From: an uncultured Brachyspira sp.
GTDB lineage: Bacteria > Spirochaetota > Brachyspiria > Brachyspirales > Brachyspiraceae
Direction of reading: 5' to 3'
Length of the DNA stretch: 64,000 bases
Assembly (NCBI RefSeq): GCF_944393015.1
Contig: NZ_CALXYQ010000004.1
Span: forward strand, 62,001-126,000
The notes under the pieces were generated by a model. That model searched no databases, was not told the origin of the DNA, and worked only from the letters and a program-made list of their open reading frames with translations. This document shows, one piece after another, positions 1 through 8,981 of this stretch (positions are counted from its first letter, which is position 1; every line of letters begins with the position of its first letter). The position numbers and the translations under genes are program-made.

Positions 1-419
1 GAAGGAGCTACCAAAGGATTAGTGCCTTTTAATATAAGCTGCATATATTTATCATTCGGTATTCTTAAGGCTACAGTGTCTTTTAAATATGTGAATCTAT
101 TTTTTAACTCTTCTAAAAGAGGAACAATGAAAGTTAATTCTCCCGGTATATTCTTTTTTATTATATCAGGAACTTCTTTATTAGAAAATTTTTTTACGCT
201 TTCTAAATCTTTTGATAATATTAAAAGAGGCTTATTCTTCTCTCTATCTTTTATAGTATATATTCTATTTATAGCATCAGTATTGAAAGCATCTGCAAGC
301 ATTCCATAAACCGTATCTGTTGGGGATACAACTATTCCGCCACCATTAATAACTTTTATAACTTCATTGGCTGCATACTCTATACTTTCAGAATTATTTT
401 TATCGAGATTGATTATCAT
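1..419 (-). CDS. Sua5/YciO/YrdC-type threonylcarbamoyl-AMP synthase, partial
   Basis: The first ~139 residues are present; the 3' end lies beyond base 1. The family makes threonylcarbamoyl-AMP from threonine, bicarbonate and ATP for the t6A37 modification of ANN-decoding tRNAs, in the cytoplasm. The translation starts MIINLDKNNSE and carries the family motif SPTDTVYGM, followed by KDREKNKPL (the KxR..P nucleotide-binding loop) and PGELTFIVP, equivalent to the usual PGPxT segment. The ATG at 419-417 has an AAAGG Shine-Dalgarno sequence. It starts 17 bases after the stop of the upstream REC-GGDEF gene on the same strand, so the two are probably co-transcribed. Motif match is clear; the choice between the TsaC and Sua5 subtypes needs the missing C-terminus. 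Confidence 0.85.
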   Translation of the reverse strand, partial: MIINLDKNNSESIEYAANEVIKVINGGGIVVSPTDTVYGMLADAFNTDAINRIYTIKDREKNKPLLILSKDLESVKKFSNKEVPDIIKKNIPGELTFIVPLLEELKNRFTYLKDTVALRIPNDKYMQLILKGTNPLVAP

Positions 420-435
420 ATAATGCCTTTAAATA

Positions 436-1458
436 TTATTTCTTTATCAAAGTAGGATGTACAAATAAACTAGCAAATCCGCGTCTTTTAGCATTATGGA
501 GAGCTAATAATACGGGTGCTATTTCTTTCTCCATGCCTTCTATATGATAATTCTTTTTATATGCTGTATATGATATGCCGGCTGATATTGTATACTTAAT
601 TATAATACCATTATATTCAAGCTCATTCTTATCAACAAAGCTTCTTATCTCTTCAAGCTTTTTATCATATAATCTTATATTCATTCTATTGAAAGCAACC
701 ATAAACTCATTATTATCAAATCTAGCTAAAATGTCTTCCCTTCTAGTTGTCCTTCTAAGAACTTCTGTGAATTTAAGCATTATTTCTTCGGCTGCAATTA
801 TTCCATACTCGCTTATGATACTATCAAGCCCATCTATAGAAAAACATGCAAGCACTATAGTTTCTTCATGCCTTACTGTTTCATAAAGAAGCCTTGAAAA
901 CTGTTCATAAAACTCTTTTTTATTCCAAAGACCTGTTTCCAAATCTACATTCAATATATCATCATATTTTTTCTGTGCATCTTTATACGACTGATAATTT
1001 CTATTAGAAACTTCTGTCATATCAGCTAAAGAATTCTGTAAATAATCTGCCTGTTTAATTAGCTTCTGATGTTCCACATATAATTTTCTATACTTTAAAC
1101 AGCTATTAACCCTTACAATGAGCTCCATCTCATCAAAAGGTATAAATATAAGCCCATCAATTCCTAAATTTATAGCTTCCTCTATAAATTCCATTTTTCT
1201 ATAAGGAGTACTTAAAAGAATTACAGGTGTTCCTTTAGTTGATTCCTGATTTTTGAAAGTATCAAGAAGCTGTAAACCTTGAGAGTCCCCAATATCCGCA
1301 TCCAAAAGTATCAAATCTAATGTACTTTCATTGGAAATATTAACTGCTTGGGCTCTGGATTTAGTTGCTATAGGATTATAATGTCTTTCTCTTAATAGAT
1401 CGACAAACCTGTCTAAAAGGTCTGCTCTATGCTCTACTACTAAAATATTTTCATTCAT
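436..1458 (-). CDS. REC-GGDEF response regulator, degenerate in both domains
   Basis: 340 residues. An N-terminal receiver domain (about 1-120) has the phospho-acceptor Asp53 in LLDADIG. The usual acidic pair after the first strand reads EHR, and the conserved Lys near the end is replaced (IFIPFD instead of the usual KPF). A short linker leads to a GGDEF-fold domain (about 165-330): DLETGLWNKKEF matches the D-LTGLxNR start, but the signature itself reads DNNEF near residue 250. The metal-binding D-x-D-x-F-K segment is also altered. The family makes cyclic di-GMP from GTP; here the active-site loss suggests a non-catalytic sensor or a GTP/c-di-GMP-binding relay (inference). It leads a probable two-gene unit with the Sua5/YrdC gene. 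Confidence 0.85.
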   Translation of the reverse strand: MNENILVVEHRADLLDRFVDLLRERHYNPIATKSRAQAVNISNESTLDLILLDADIGDSQGLQLLDTFKNQESTKGTPVILLSTPYRKMEFIEEAINLGIDGLIFIPFDEMELIVRVNSCLKYRKLYVEHQKLIKQADYLQNSLADMTEVSNRNYQSYKDAQKKYDDILNVDLETGLWNKKEFYEQFSRLLYETVRHEETIVLACFSIDGLDSIISEYGIIAAEEIMLKFTEVLRRTTRREDILARFDNNEFMVAFNRMNIRLYDKKLEEIRSFVDKNELEYNGIIIKYTISAGISYTAYKKNYHIEGMEKEIAPVLLALHNAKRRGFASLFVHPTLIKK

Positions 1459-1620
1459 AATTAATTACGTCTTCAAAGTATATAATTCTTATATTAGAGT
1501 ATCGTAAATTTACAAAATTTATTAAATAAAAAATAGAGTCATATTAATAATATAAATTAGAGTTATTAAAAGAATAAATACTGTTACTTTATATAGTCTG
1601 TACAAATTTCAAATTAATAA

Positions 1621-1885
1621 AACGCACGGTAAGCAGACTTTATATTATTAACCATACTATTATTTTTTTAATTTTCACATAATCAAAAATATAACTATGC
1701 GTGCGGTAAGTTAATAAAAAAATAAATAAATCTTGGGCGGGTGCTATAAATTCTAATTAAGTAATAAAAAAAATTAAAAACTAAAATTGCAAAATAATTA
1801 GAAAATATAAAGGGCGGGGAAATGTAATTAAATTTTAAAACCTTATTTAATTATTTAACTACCCTACCCTTTTATATTTTTATTT
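1621..1885. repeat. Family C composite repeat, copy 1 (left half, decayed right end)
   Basis: This fills most of the divergent intergenic space 1459-1966. It holds arm boxes AACGCACGGT at 1621 and GCGTGCGGT at 1699, CTTGGGCGGG at 1732, and GGGCGGGG at 1812 followed by the TTTTAAAA-centred palindrome. The matching right box has decayed to ACCCTACCC at 1861. No coding potential is visible in 1459-1966 apart from shadows. Confidence 0.75.
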
Positions 1886-1966
1886 AGCTTTGAAAGATAA
1901 AATCTTATAAAACTGCTAATATATAATCATTGATTTTTAGACTATTTTAATATAATATTAAATGCT

Positions 1967-2842
1967 ATGATTAACGATTCAAATAATAATATAAAATTAG
2001 GTTCTTTATTTATAATATTTTCTGCCCTTTCATTTAGTATAATGGAAATAGCGGTAAAAATTTCAGGCTCTAATATACCAGTAATGGAACAGGTTTTTGC
2101 CCGTAACTTTATAACATTATTTATAAGTGCCTTTGTTATGATTAGAGATAAAGAAAGACCTTTTCCAAATAAAAGCAATATTTTATCAATAGTATGCAGA
2201 AGTGTTTCAGGATATTTAGGTATTATATGCTATTTTTATGCAACTAATAATATGGTGCTTGCCGATGCTTCGGTGCTTCAAAAAACCTCCCCTTTCTGGT
2301 CTAGTTTTTTTGCTTTTATTTTGATCAAAGAAAAAGTTTTAAAAATGCAATGGCTTGGAATGATAATTGCTGCAATAGGCTCTATATTTATAATAAAGCC
2401 GACTATGAATTCAAATGTTTTTCCAGCTATTATCGCTTTATCTGCTGCTATGTTCGCAGGTATTTCCTATGCTATAATAGGCTCTCTAAAAGGAAAAGAA
2501 AGCAACTCATTAATAATATTTTATTTTTCTTTGTTTTCATGTATATTCTCATTATTCTTCGTGAAGAGTTTTGTAATTCCTAATTTATTTGAAGTGTTAT
2601 TACTTTTGCTTATAGGAATATTCGCAGGATTCGGACAATTCTTTTTAACTATAGCATATAAAAAAGCTCCTGTTTCTGCTGTAAGTATATATAATTATAC
2701 TGGTGTAATATTCTCATATATTTTCAGCGTATTTTTATTCAAAGAAAGAGTGGATATTTATTCTATAATAGGAATGGCACTTACAATATTTGCTGCATTA
2801 TTAGTTTACTTTTATAAAAATAAGATTTATATTAAAAATTAA
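1967..2842 (+). CDS. DMT-superfamily (EamA) transporter
   Basis: 291 residues, almost entirely hydrophobic, with about ten predicted membrane segments arranged as two EamA repeats (about 10-140 and 150-280). The end of each repeat carries the typical charged turn before the last helix: IKEKVLKMQWLGMIIAAIG in the first half and FKERVDIYSIIGMAL in the second. The family exports or imports small metabolites across the inner membrane; the substrate cannot be read from sequence. No clear Shine-Dalgarno precedes the ATG. The divergent neighbour is the REC-GGDEF gene, separated by a family C repeat. Confidence 0.85.
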   Translation: MINDSNNNIKLGSLFIIFSALSFSIMEIAVKISGSNIPVMEQVFARNFITLFISAFVMIRDKERPFPNKSNILSIVCRSVSGYLGIICYFYATNNMVLADASVLQKTSPFWSSFFAFILIKEKVLKMQWLGMIIAAIGSIFIIKPTMNSNVFPAIIALSAAMFAGISYAIIGSLKGKESNSLIIFYFSLFSCIFSLFFVKSFVIPNLFEVLLLLLIGIFAGFGQFFLTIAYKKAPVSAVSIYNYTGVIFSYIFSVFLFKERVDIYSIIGMALTIFAALLVYFYKNKIYIKN

Positions 2843-2912
2843 TTTATTACTATATACTATATTTTTATTTTATAATATAATATAATAATAAAATATTTTA
2901 TTGGAAATGAAA

Positions 2913-3794
2913 ATGGATAATAATATTTCTAAAAACACTATGAAGCTTTTATTAGAGATGCAGCAAAATGAGGTTACTGAGCATGCTGTTTATTTGAATC
3001 TTATTAAGTTCGTAAAAAAAGAAGATGATAGAAAAGTATTAGAAAACATTGCAAAAGAAGAATATGCTCATTCAAAAATACTAGAAAAATACACCAATAA
3101 AAAATTAAAGCCTCAAAGATTAAAAGTATTAAAATATTTTATATTGAGTTTTATATTAGGATATACATTTGTAATAAAGATAATGGAAGGAGGGGAGAAG
3201 AACGCCGAGAATATATACTCAAAAATAGTTTCCGAAGTTCCTGATGCTAAAAAGATAGCTTTTGATGAAGATGAGCATGAAAACAAACTCATATCAATAC
3301 TAGATGAAGACAGGCTGAAATATGCAGGTTCTATGGTTTTGGGTTTAAGCGATGCCCTAGTAGAAATAAGCGGTACATTAGCAGGTTTAAGTTTTGCTTT
3401 ACAAAATAATAAATTAGTTGCATTATCAGGAATCATAACAGGAATATCAGCTACATTATCTATGGCTTCTTCTGAGTATTTATCTGCTAAAGCTGAAGGT
3501 GATAAAAATGCTTTTAAATCATGTTCATACACAGGGATAATGTATTTAATAACTGTAACACTTTTAATATTGCCTTATCTTATTTTTCCAAGCAATCATT
3601 ATTTATACGCTTTAATTACCATGCTTTGTATAGTTGTATTTATAATATTTTTCTTCACTTATTATATATCTGTTGCTAAGAGTTTACCTTTCAAAAAAAG
3701 ATTTATTGAGATGGCTGGAATTAGTTTAACAGTTGCAGGAATAAGTTTTTTAATAGGGCTTTTAGTTAAGCAGTTTTTAGGTATAGATATTTAA
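2913..3794 (+). CDS. MbfA-like membrane iron exporter (ferritin-like domain fused to VIT1/CCC1)
   Basis: About 293 residues. The N-terminal ~130 residues form a rubrerythrin/ferritin-like four-helix domain with metal-ligand ExxH-type motifs (NEVTEHAV, KEEYAHSK, DEDEHENK). The C-terminal ~160 residues are a VIT1/CCC1-type membrane domain beginning GLSDALVEISGTLAG, with about five membrane helices. In MbfA proteins the ferritin-like part senses or collects iron and the membrane part exports iron or manganese. The open frame reaches a TTG at 2901 and an ATG at 2907, but the ATG at 2913 sits 7 bases after GGA and is preferred. The gene is convergent with, and abuts, the next gene (stop codons back to back). 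Confidence 0.85.
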   Translation: MDNNISKNTMKLLLEMQQNEVTEHAVYLNLIKFVKKEDDRKVLENIAKEEYAHSKILEKYTNKKLKPQRLKVLKYFILSFILGYTFVIKIMEGGEKNAENIYSKIVSEVPDAKKIAFDEDEHENKLISILDEDRLKYAGSMVLGLSDALVEISGTLAGLSFALQNNKLVALSGIITGISATLSMASSEYLSAKAEGDKNAFKSCSYTGIMYLITVTLLILPYLIFPSNHYLYALITMLCIVVFIIFFFTYYISVAKSLPFKKRFIEMAGISLTVAGISFLIGLLVKQFLGIDI

Positions 3795-4214
3795 TCAGCT
3801 TACTATACTTTCTAGTTCATCTATAATATTTGATATTATATCATTGTATTCTTTGAACCAGCCGCTATTGGTGAGAGTATCCCAAGTGCTGAATTTTAAA
3901 TCTTTAGTATCTCCTGTACTATTATTTAAAAGTTTAGTATTAGAAAAGTTAACGATAAATTTATCATATTCTAAATGAAAGTTTATATCAAAACATAATG
4001 AATTGTTATTTATTACATTATTAGACACAAAGAATAAATAAACAAGTCCATTATCATAGCTGCTGAATTTATTATTTCCAGCTTCATTCTTTACCCATTT
4101 AAGAATCTCTTTTCTTAAATCATTACCTTTTAATTTGGTAGATACAAATATTTTCTGTTCGGCTACAGCTATTGTATAAATACTTAAGAAAAATATTAAT
4201 ATTATCTTTTTCAT
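3795..4214 (-). CDS. Small exported protein of unknown function
   Basis: 139 residues with a signal peptide (MKKIILIFFLSIYTIAVA, probable cleavage before EQK). The mature part is a mixed alpha/beta region rich in Asn and Phe with no motif I recognise. It follows the next upstream gene on the same strand by 12 bases, so the two are very likely one operon of envelope proteins. It is probably periplasmic because there is no lipobox cysteine. Confidence 0.7.
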   Translation of the reverse strand: MKKIILIFFLSIYTIAVAEQKIFVSTKLKGNDLRKEILKWVKNEAGNNKFSSYDNGLVYLFFVSNNVINNNSLCFDINFHLEYDKFIVNFSNTKLLNNSTGDTKDLKFSTWDTLTNSGWFKEYNDIISNIIDELESIVS

Positions 4215-4226
4215 TTAAAGTTTATA

Positions 4227-4757
4227 TTATAACTCTCTTATTGTAGATAAAATATTATTAATCTGTTTAAATTGTTTTTTATTATCATTTTTTATTAAAG
4301 CAACCATAACTTGATGATAATAATTCTCTGTTTCCAATGTATATAAAAGATAATGAACTAATGTATTTTCATAATATGAATCAAATTCTGTTATATACAT
4401 TTCTTTATTATTAACTTTTATTTTATTAGAAGATATAATATTTTCTCCGTTTATACCATGTAAAATATTTGTATTATATTCTTCCAAGCTTATATTATTT
4501 AAATCCTCTTTAGATTTAGAGAACATTATAAAACATACACCATTTTTATTATTTATAGCTTCTAAATTAGAATTTTCATTAAGCTCATTTTTTACTTTAG
4601 ATAATTTCCATTCATTATTAAATATCAAAGCAAACTTTCCGTCATAGCTTTTGATAAAAAATTCACCTTTACTGTTTCTTCTTTTTAATACTATTAAAGC
4701 TGCTGATACTGTGATTATTGTACTGCTTAAAATGATTAGAGGAAGTTTTTTACCCAT
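4227..4757 (-). CDS. Membrane-anchored protein of unknown function
   Basis: 176 residues from the ATG at 4757, which lies 8 bases after AGGGG; an in-frame GTG at 4766 overlaps that Shine-Dalgarno and is less likely. One N-terminal membrane helix (about 5-25) is followed by KRR and then a soluble alpha/beta domain, which would place it outside the cytoplasm. The size and layout resemble the PsbP/DcrB-like fold, but I see no decisive motif, so this is only a suggestion. It is first in a probable two-gene operon with the exported protein downstream. Confidence 0.7.
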   Translation of the reverse strand: MGKKLPLIILSSTIITVSAALIVLKRRNSKGEFFIKSYDGKFALIFNNEWKLSKVKNELNENSNLEAINNKNGVCFIMFSKSKEDLNNISLEEYNTNILHGINGENIISSNKIKVNNKEMYITEFDSYYENTLVHYLLYTLETENYYHQVMVALIKNDNKKQFKQINNILSTIREL

Positions 4758-4867
4758 CGCGATCACCCCTATATTTTATTCCTAATAATAGGCTATAATA
4801 TTTTAGTTAAAAAATCAAGGAATTGTATAAAATTATTTACTTTTATTTATTAAAAAATATTATAATT

Positions 4868-5302
4868 AACGCACGGTATAAAGACTATAATATCTAGTTT
4901 TATTTTCATTATAAATAAATTAATAATAATATCAGCATTAATCGTGCGGTATATAAACAATAATTTTAAATAAAGCTTGGGTGGGTGTTATAATAACAGA
5001 AAAAGTTTTAAAAGAAAAACAGTATAAAAATAACTTAAAAAATTTAAAAATTAAAAGGGTGGGGGAGTGAGAATAAAGTTTTAAAACTTAATTACATTTG
5101 CCCGCCCTTTATATTTATAGTTTTATTATTAATATTAACTTTAATTTCTTTTAATAATATAATTAGAATTTATTAGCTGCCCACCCAGGTATTTTTTATA
5201 TTTAAAGCGAATATACCCGCACGTAGAATAAAATTTAGAATATAGATTTATTTAGAGTTACAATTTAGACTATAAATAATAGTTTTACTAACCGTGCGTT
5301 AA
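4868..5302. repeat. Family C composite repeat, copy 2 (full length)
   Basis: A full, nearly symmetric copy filling the space between the membrane-anchored protein gene and argS. Outer arms are AACGCACGGT (4868) with CGTGCGGT (4943), and CCCGCACG (~5217) with ACCGTGCGTT (5291). Inner boxes are CTTGGGTGGG (4976), GGGTGGGGGAG (5058), TGCCCGCCCTTT (5099) and GCCCACCCAGG (5178). The centre is palindromic around TTTTAAAA. Nothing else is visible in 4767-5323. Confidence 0.8.
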
Positions 5303-5323
5303 GAAAATAATTTTTAATTAAAA

Positions 5324-6913
5324 TTATTCTTCAGACCACATTCTCTCTACTTTGGATATTCCTATTATGTCGAAGCATAGCCCAAGTATTTTTTTAACCG
5401 CTTTAATAAGAGTAAGTCTTTCCTGCCTTATCTCTGCATTTTCTTCTAGTACAATATTATCATAATAGAATCTATGCAATGCACCGGCTATTTCATAAGT
5501 ATAATTAATTAGAGTATAAACTTCTAAAGATTTGGCAGCCTCATATATTTCATCAGGGAATCTCAATATCATTTTAGCAAGTTTTAAAGAACTTTCATTA
5601 GCGATTTTTGAAATATCAAAAGCCTTATTATCATCATAAGACATATTTTTTTCTTCAAGCTTAAAGAATATATTACAAATTCTAGCATAAGCATATTGAA
5701 CATAATAAACAGGATTATCATTGTCTTTCTTCTTAGCAAGCTCTAAATCAAAATCTAATGAACTAGAATATGAACGCATAAGTAGGAAGTATCTTGTAGG
5801 ATCAACTCCTATCTCATCAATAACATCTTCAAGACTAATCATATCCCCAGTTCTTTTACTCATCCTTACAAGTTCATTTCCCCTGTAAAGACGAACTAAT
5901 TGACCAAGTATAACCTTCAAAGAAGCTGTATCTTTACTGACAGCCCTAACAGCAGCAGTGATTCTAGGCACATAACCATGATGATCAGCACCTAATATAT
6001 CTATTAAATAATGATATCCTCTGTCGATTTTATTTTTATGATATGTAATGTCTGGAGCGAAGTAGGTATATGTACCATTGCTTTTTTTAACAACTCTGTC
6101 TTTATCATCGCCGTATTTAGTGCTTTTAAACCAAACAGCATTATCCTCTTCAAATAAAAGTCCTTCCTTGTCAAGAAAGTCCATAGTCTTTTCTAACTCT
6201 CCGCCCTCACGTATCTTTAATTCGGAAGCATAATTGTCCATATGAGTACCGAATCTCTCTAATAGTTTTTTCTGACTCTCTAGTATAATATCTTTAGGTA
6301 CTCCGTCTTGTTTGGCAACATCTTTTATATATTCGCCATGATAACCATCTTCAGGAATCTCTCTGCCTTCTTTAACTGCTTTAACACTTTCATTTAATTT
6401 AGTTATCTGTTCCCCAGCATCATTAACATAAAACTCCTGATAAACTTCATGTCCTGCATATTTAAGTATATTAGATAATGCACTTCCAATAGCAGCCCAT
6501 CTTCCATGCCCTATATGAAGCGGTCCTGTAGGATTCGCACTAACATATTCTACTAATATTTTCTTTTTATCTTCAACTGTATTTTTTCCATAATCATCAT
6601 TGCTTATAAGATCATTTATACATTCATTTATATAATTGTATGATAATGTTAAATTGATGAATCCGGGTTTTGCAACTTCTATCTTGTCAAAATATTTTTT
6701 ATCTATTTTCTCTGTTATAGAGTTTGCTATTTCAAGCGGGTTTTTCTTTAAAACTTTAGCAAGCCTCATAGCAACAGGACAAGCATAATCGCCAAACTTA
6801 TCATCTACTGCATATCCTATTTCTATATAAGATTCTATATCTTTTACATCAGTATCTTTTAAATATTCTTTTAAAGCTTCTTTTAGGATATTTGAAATAA
6901 TTTTTTTAAGCAT
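5324..6913 (-). CDS. argS: Arginyl-tRNA synthetase
   Basis: 529 residues. This class I aminoacyl-tRNA synthetase attaches arginine to tRNA-Arg in the cytoplasm. The order is an N-terminal Add-1-like domain with [17 protein letters not shown], the HIGH motif in [14 protein letters not shown], the catalytic core with GADHHGYV, the MSKRTG form of KMSKS, and a C-terminal DALR anticodon-binding domain starting around [11 protein letters not shown]. Length is slightly below the common 550-590. The ATG is preceded by GGAGAG. It stands alone on its strand with repeats on both sides. Confidence 0.97.
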   Translation of the reverse strand: MLKKIISNILKEALKEYLKDTDVKDIESYIEIGYAVDDKFGDYACPVAMRLAKVLKKNPLEIANSITEKIDKKYFDKIEVAKPGFINLTLSYNYINECINDLISNDDYGKNTVEDKKKILVEYVSANPTGPLHIGHGRWAAIGSALSNILKYAGHEVYQEFYVNDAGEQITKLNESVKAVKEGREIPEDGYHGEYIKDVAKQDGVPKDIILESQKKLLERFGTHMDNYASELKIREGGELEKTMDFLDKEGLLFEEDNAVWFKSTKYGDDKDRVVKKSNGTYTYFAPDITYHKNKIDRGYHYLIDILGADHHGYVPRITAAVRAVSKDTASLKVILGQLVRLYRGNELVRMSKRTGDMISLEDVIDEIGVDPTRYFLLMRSYSSSLDFDLELAKKKDNDNPVYYVQYAYARICNIFFKLEEKNMSYDDNKAFDISKIANESSLKLAKMILRFPDEIYEAAKSLEVYTLINYTYEIAGALHRFYYDNIVLEENAEIRQERLTLIKAVKKILGLCFDIIGISKVERMWSEE

Positions 6914-7230
6914 ATGCTCTCCGTAAAAATTAAAAATATTTTTTAGATATAAAGTATATCAAAGATTATAACTTCTGCAAGTACAATTTCAAAGGTATTT
7001 ACAAATTATTTTGATCACCATTATTAACGGCATAAACATTATGTTTTAAAGCATTGTTTTTAAAATAATTCTATATGATAAAAATTATAACTTATAAATA
7101 ATATAAAACTATATACTTGTACAATAATAAGTAATCAGCCGCATATATAGTTGGCTATCCATAATGATTTGCAATATCGTACGGAAAGACTATATTTGAA
7201 CTTAAATGTAATAAATTATTTTACTTGTAA

Positions 7231-7339
7231 GACAATTTTAGTATTATTTAGTACTAATTTTATACTTGCACTTTTTGCAACTTTTTGCGGCGGGAAAAAG
7301 TTGACTAAAAAAATGACAAACTTAAAAATTTTTAGTATA
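7231..7339 (+). repeat. Family B repeat, X unit copy 1
   Basis: 109 bp, differing at only three positions from a second copy at 7490-7598 (offset 259). The core is CTTGCACTTTTTGCAAC followed by TTTTTGCGGCGGG and ending TTTTTAGTATA. A short open frame over 7151-7390 lies on it and a similar frame covers the 52 kb copy, but it has no ribosome-binding site and is treated as part of the repeat. Confidence 0.8.
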
Positions 7340-7489
7340 TACCTAAACAATTATAGTTTGTCAAAAAATAAAGTCATATTTTGTTTTTAATATCTGGGGC
7401 TTTGCCCCACACCCCACTTCTTTTGTTGCCACAAAGAAGCAAAAAGGCTACATATAGGATTTCATTTAATAGGTTATCTTACCATATAA
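7340..7489 (+). repeat. Family B repeat, Y unit
   Basis: Starts TACCTAAACAA and continues through TTTGTCA to a GC-rich hairpin, GGGGCTTTGCCCC, followed by CACCCCACTTCTTTTG. The same order occurs on the minus strand at 52336-52505. X-Y-X therefore forms a short tandem array here. Confidence 0.65.
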
Positions 7490-7598
7490 GACAATTTTAG
7501 TATGATTTAATACTAATTTTATACTTGCACTTTTTGCAACTTTTTGCGGTGGGAAAAAGTTGACTAAAAAAATGACAAACTTAAAAATTTTTAGTATA
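7490..7598 (+). repeat. Family B repeat, X unit copy 2
   Basis: 106 of 109 positions match the copy at 7231-7339. This X-Y-X array occupies the left part of the 1.3-kb space between argS and the kinase-like gene. Confidence 0.8.
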
Positions 7599-7693
7599 AA
7601 CTAAATTGATCTATAGTATAAGCATATATATTTAATAGTCTTTTGGAAAAATTTTACTATCATACAGAAGAGTAGGGAAGTTAAAATAAAATT

Positions 7694-8052
7694 AGTTGAT
7701 AAGATGTTAATAAATGATGAAAAAATATTAACATTGCAAACAAATTTATATTTTATGAAAAATTTGAATTTCAAAGTAAAATTTATTATTTTTGAATATT
7801 TCTATATTCGTTAATATCAACATAGTTATCAACATCATATTTATACCATTTTTTTAATTTCTTCTTATATGCAAAAAGTTATCAACATATCAACAGCTTA
7901 ATAATAATAAAAAATTTATTTAAAAATTTAAATATATAATATTATTATATAATACAAATTAGAATATACTTCAAAATTTGAATTTTAATATATAAAATAT
8001 AATGAATTCAATTATTTTAGTAATGTTAATAACTTGTTGATAATGTTGATAA
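7694..8052. other. Cluster of DnaA-box-like 9-mers; candidate replication origin
   Basis: Four exact TTATCAACA 9-mers, one mismatch from the consensus TTATCCACA: 7826-7834 and 7879-7887 on the plus strand, 8035-8043 and 8044-8052 on the minus strand. Related boxes are ATATCAACA at 7814 and 7887, and the minus-strand forms TGTTAATAA at 7705 and 8024 and AGTTGATAA at 7694. The stretch is extremely AT-rich and carries repeated AAATTTGAATT tracts (about 7759, 7972, 8118), which could serve as an unwinding region. parS-like sites lie 3-4 kb away. dnaA is not in the window. The origin call is inference. Confidence 0.5.
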
Positions 8053-8207
8053 ATTTGAATAAAAAATACTGTATAAATTTCAATATAAAATTTAGTATAT
8101 GAATTTTGAATATGAATTCAAAATTTGAATTCATAATCTATAATTAGCATTTTTAATAATTTTATGTTATAATAATCTAAAATATTATGTTTATTCTGGA
8201 TAGTACT

Positions 8208-8981
8208 ATGAAACAGAATTTTTATATTAATAGTAAGTTAAAAGATTTAATCTCAAACATAATTTATGATGTTCAAAATTACAATAGTATAATAACTAAA
8301 TATATAGATTTAGAAAGATGTGCCAATAATTACTGCAGTGAATCAAGAGCCACAATAGTAAGACAATCTTTTCTAATAAATAGAACTATGGAATCTTTAA
8401 GCGACTTTAATGATATAAATTCTGACTCTTTTAAACTTAATATGAATTTTGAAAATATATCAGTTATTATAAATGAAGCTTTGGACAGCGTATTCGATTT
8501 ATTTAAATCTAAAAGGACTAAAATAAAGCTGGATGATAAAATACTAACAGAATGCATAGTTTTAATGGACAGGGATAAAATAAAGAGAAGTATTCTTAAT
8601 ATATTTTCTTTTATATATAGTTTAATAAAAGTAAATACATCTATGAATATATCTTATAGTTTGATAAATTATGGTAAAGATAAAGAGTTTTTATTAATGA
8701 ACGGCGTTGATAATATAAGCGAAAAGGATGAGAAAATACTTGATTTAAATGAAGAATGTATAGATATATCTATAACTTTCGAATGCGATAATATACCTGA
8801 TGATATAAAAAGAATGCTATTTAAAACGCCATTAATATCTTATGATAATTTCAATTTTAATAATCTATATTTATATACAGCCTATAGAATAATAAGAGAA
8901 CATTATGGTAATATATGGCTTGAATCTTTAAAAAATGAACAAAGGATTAATATAATACTTCCAGCTAAGAATAAGTTATGA
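8208..8981 (+). CDS. Histidine-kinase-like ATPase-fold protein, degenerate
   Basis: 257 residues from the ATG at 8208, chosen because GGA lies 7 bases upstream; the frame also opens at ATG 8187. There is no membrane segment. A helical N-terminal part is followed by an arrangement like a sensor-kinase ATPase domain: NFENISVIINEALD, then DRDKIKRSILNIFSFIYSLI in the N-box position, and a C-terminal LYTAYRIIREHYGNIWLES resembling the G2 region. The classic N-box Asn pair and the G1 DxGxG are not evident, and no clear H-box is seen. It may be a kinase-derived binding protein. Its stop overlaps the start of the next gene (ATGA), implying translational coupling. Confidence 0.6.
   Translation: MKQNFYINSKLKDLISNIIYDVQNYNSIITKYIDLERCANNYCSESRATIVRQSFLINRTMESLSDFNDINSDSFKLNMNFENISVIINEALDSVFDLFKSKRTKIKLDDKILTECIVLMDRDKIKRSILNIFSFIYSLIKVNTSMNISYSLINYGKDKEFLLMNGVDNISEKDEKILDLNEECIDISITFECDNIPDDIKRMLFKTPLISYDNFNFNNLYLYTAYRIIREHYGNIWLESLKNEQRINIILPAKNKL

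Noticed and set aside
22-309. 95-codon plus-strand frame at the window start
   Set aside because: Shadow of the Sua5/YrdC gene on the minus strand, which has clear family motifs.
3113-3532. 139-codon minus-strand frame inside the MbfA-like gene
   Set aside because: Antisense shadow with no ribosome-binding site and no recognisable motif.
7151-7390. 79-codon frame over family B repeat
   Set aside because: No ribosome-binding site and hydrophobic low-complexity translation; kept only as a repeat observation because a similar frame lies on the 52-kb copy.
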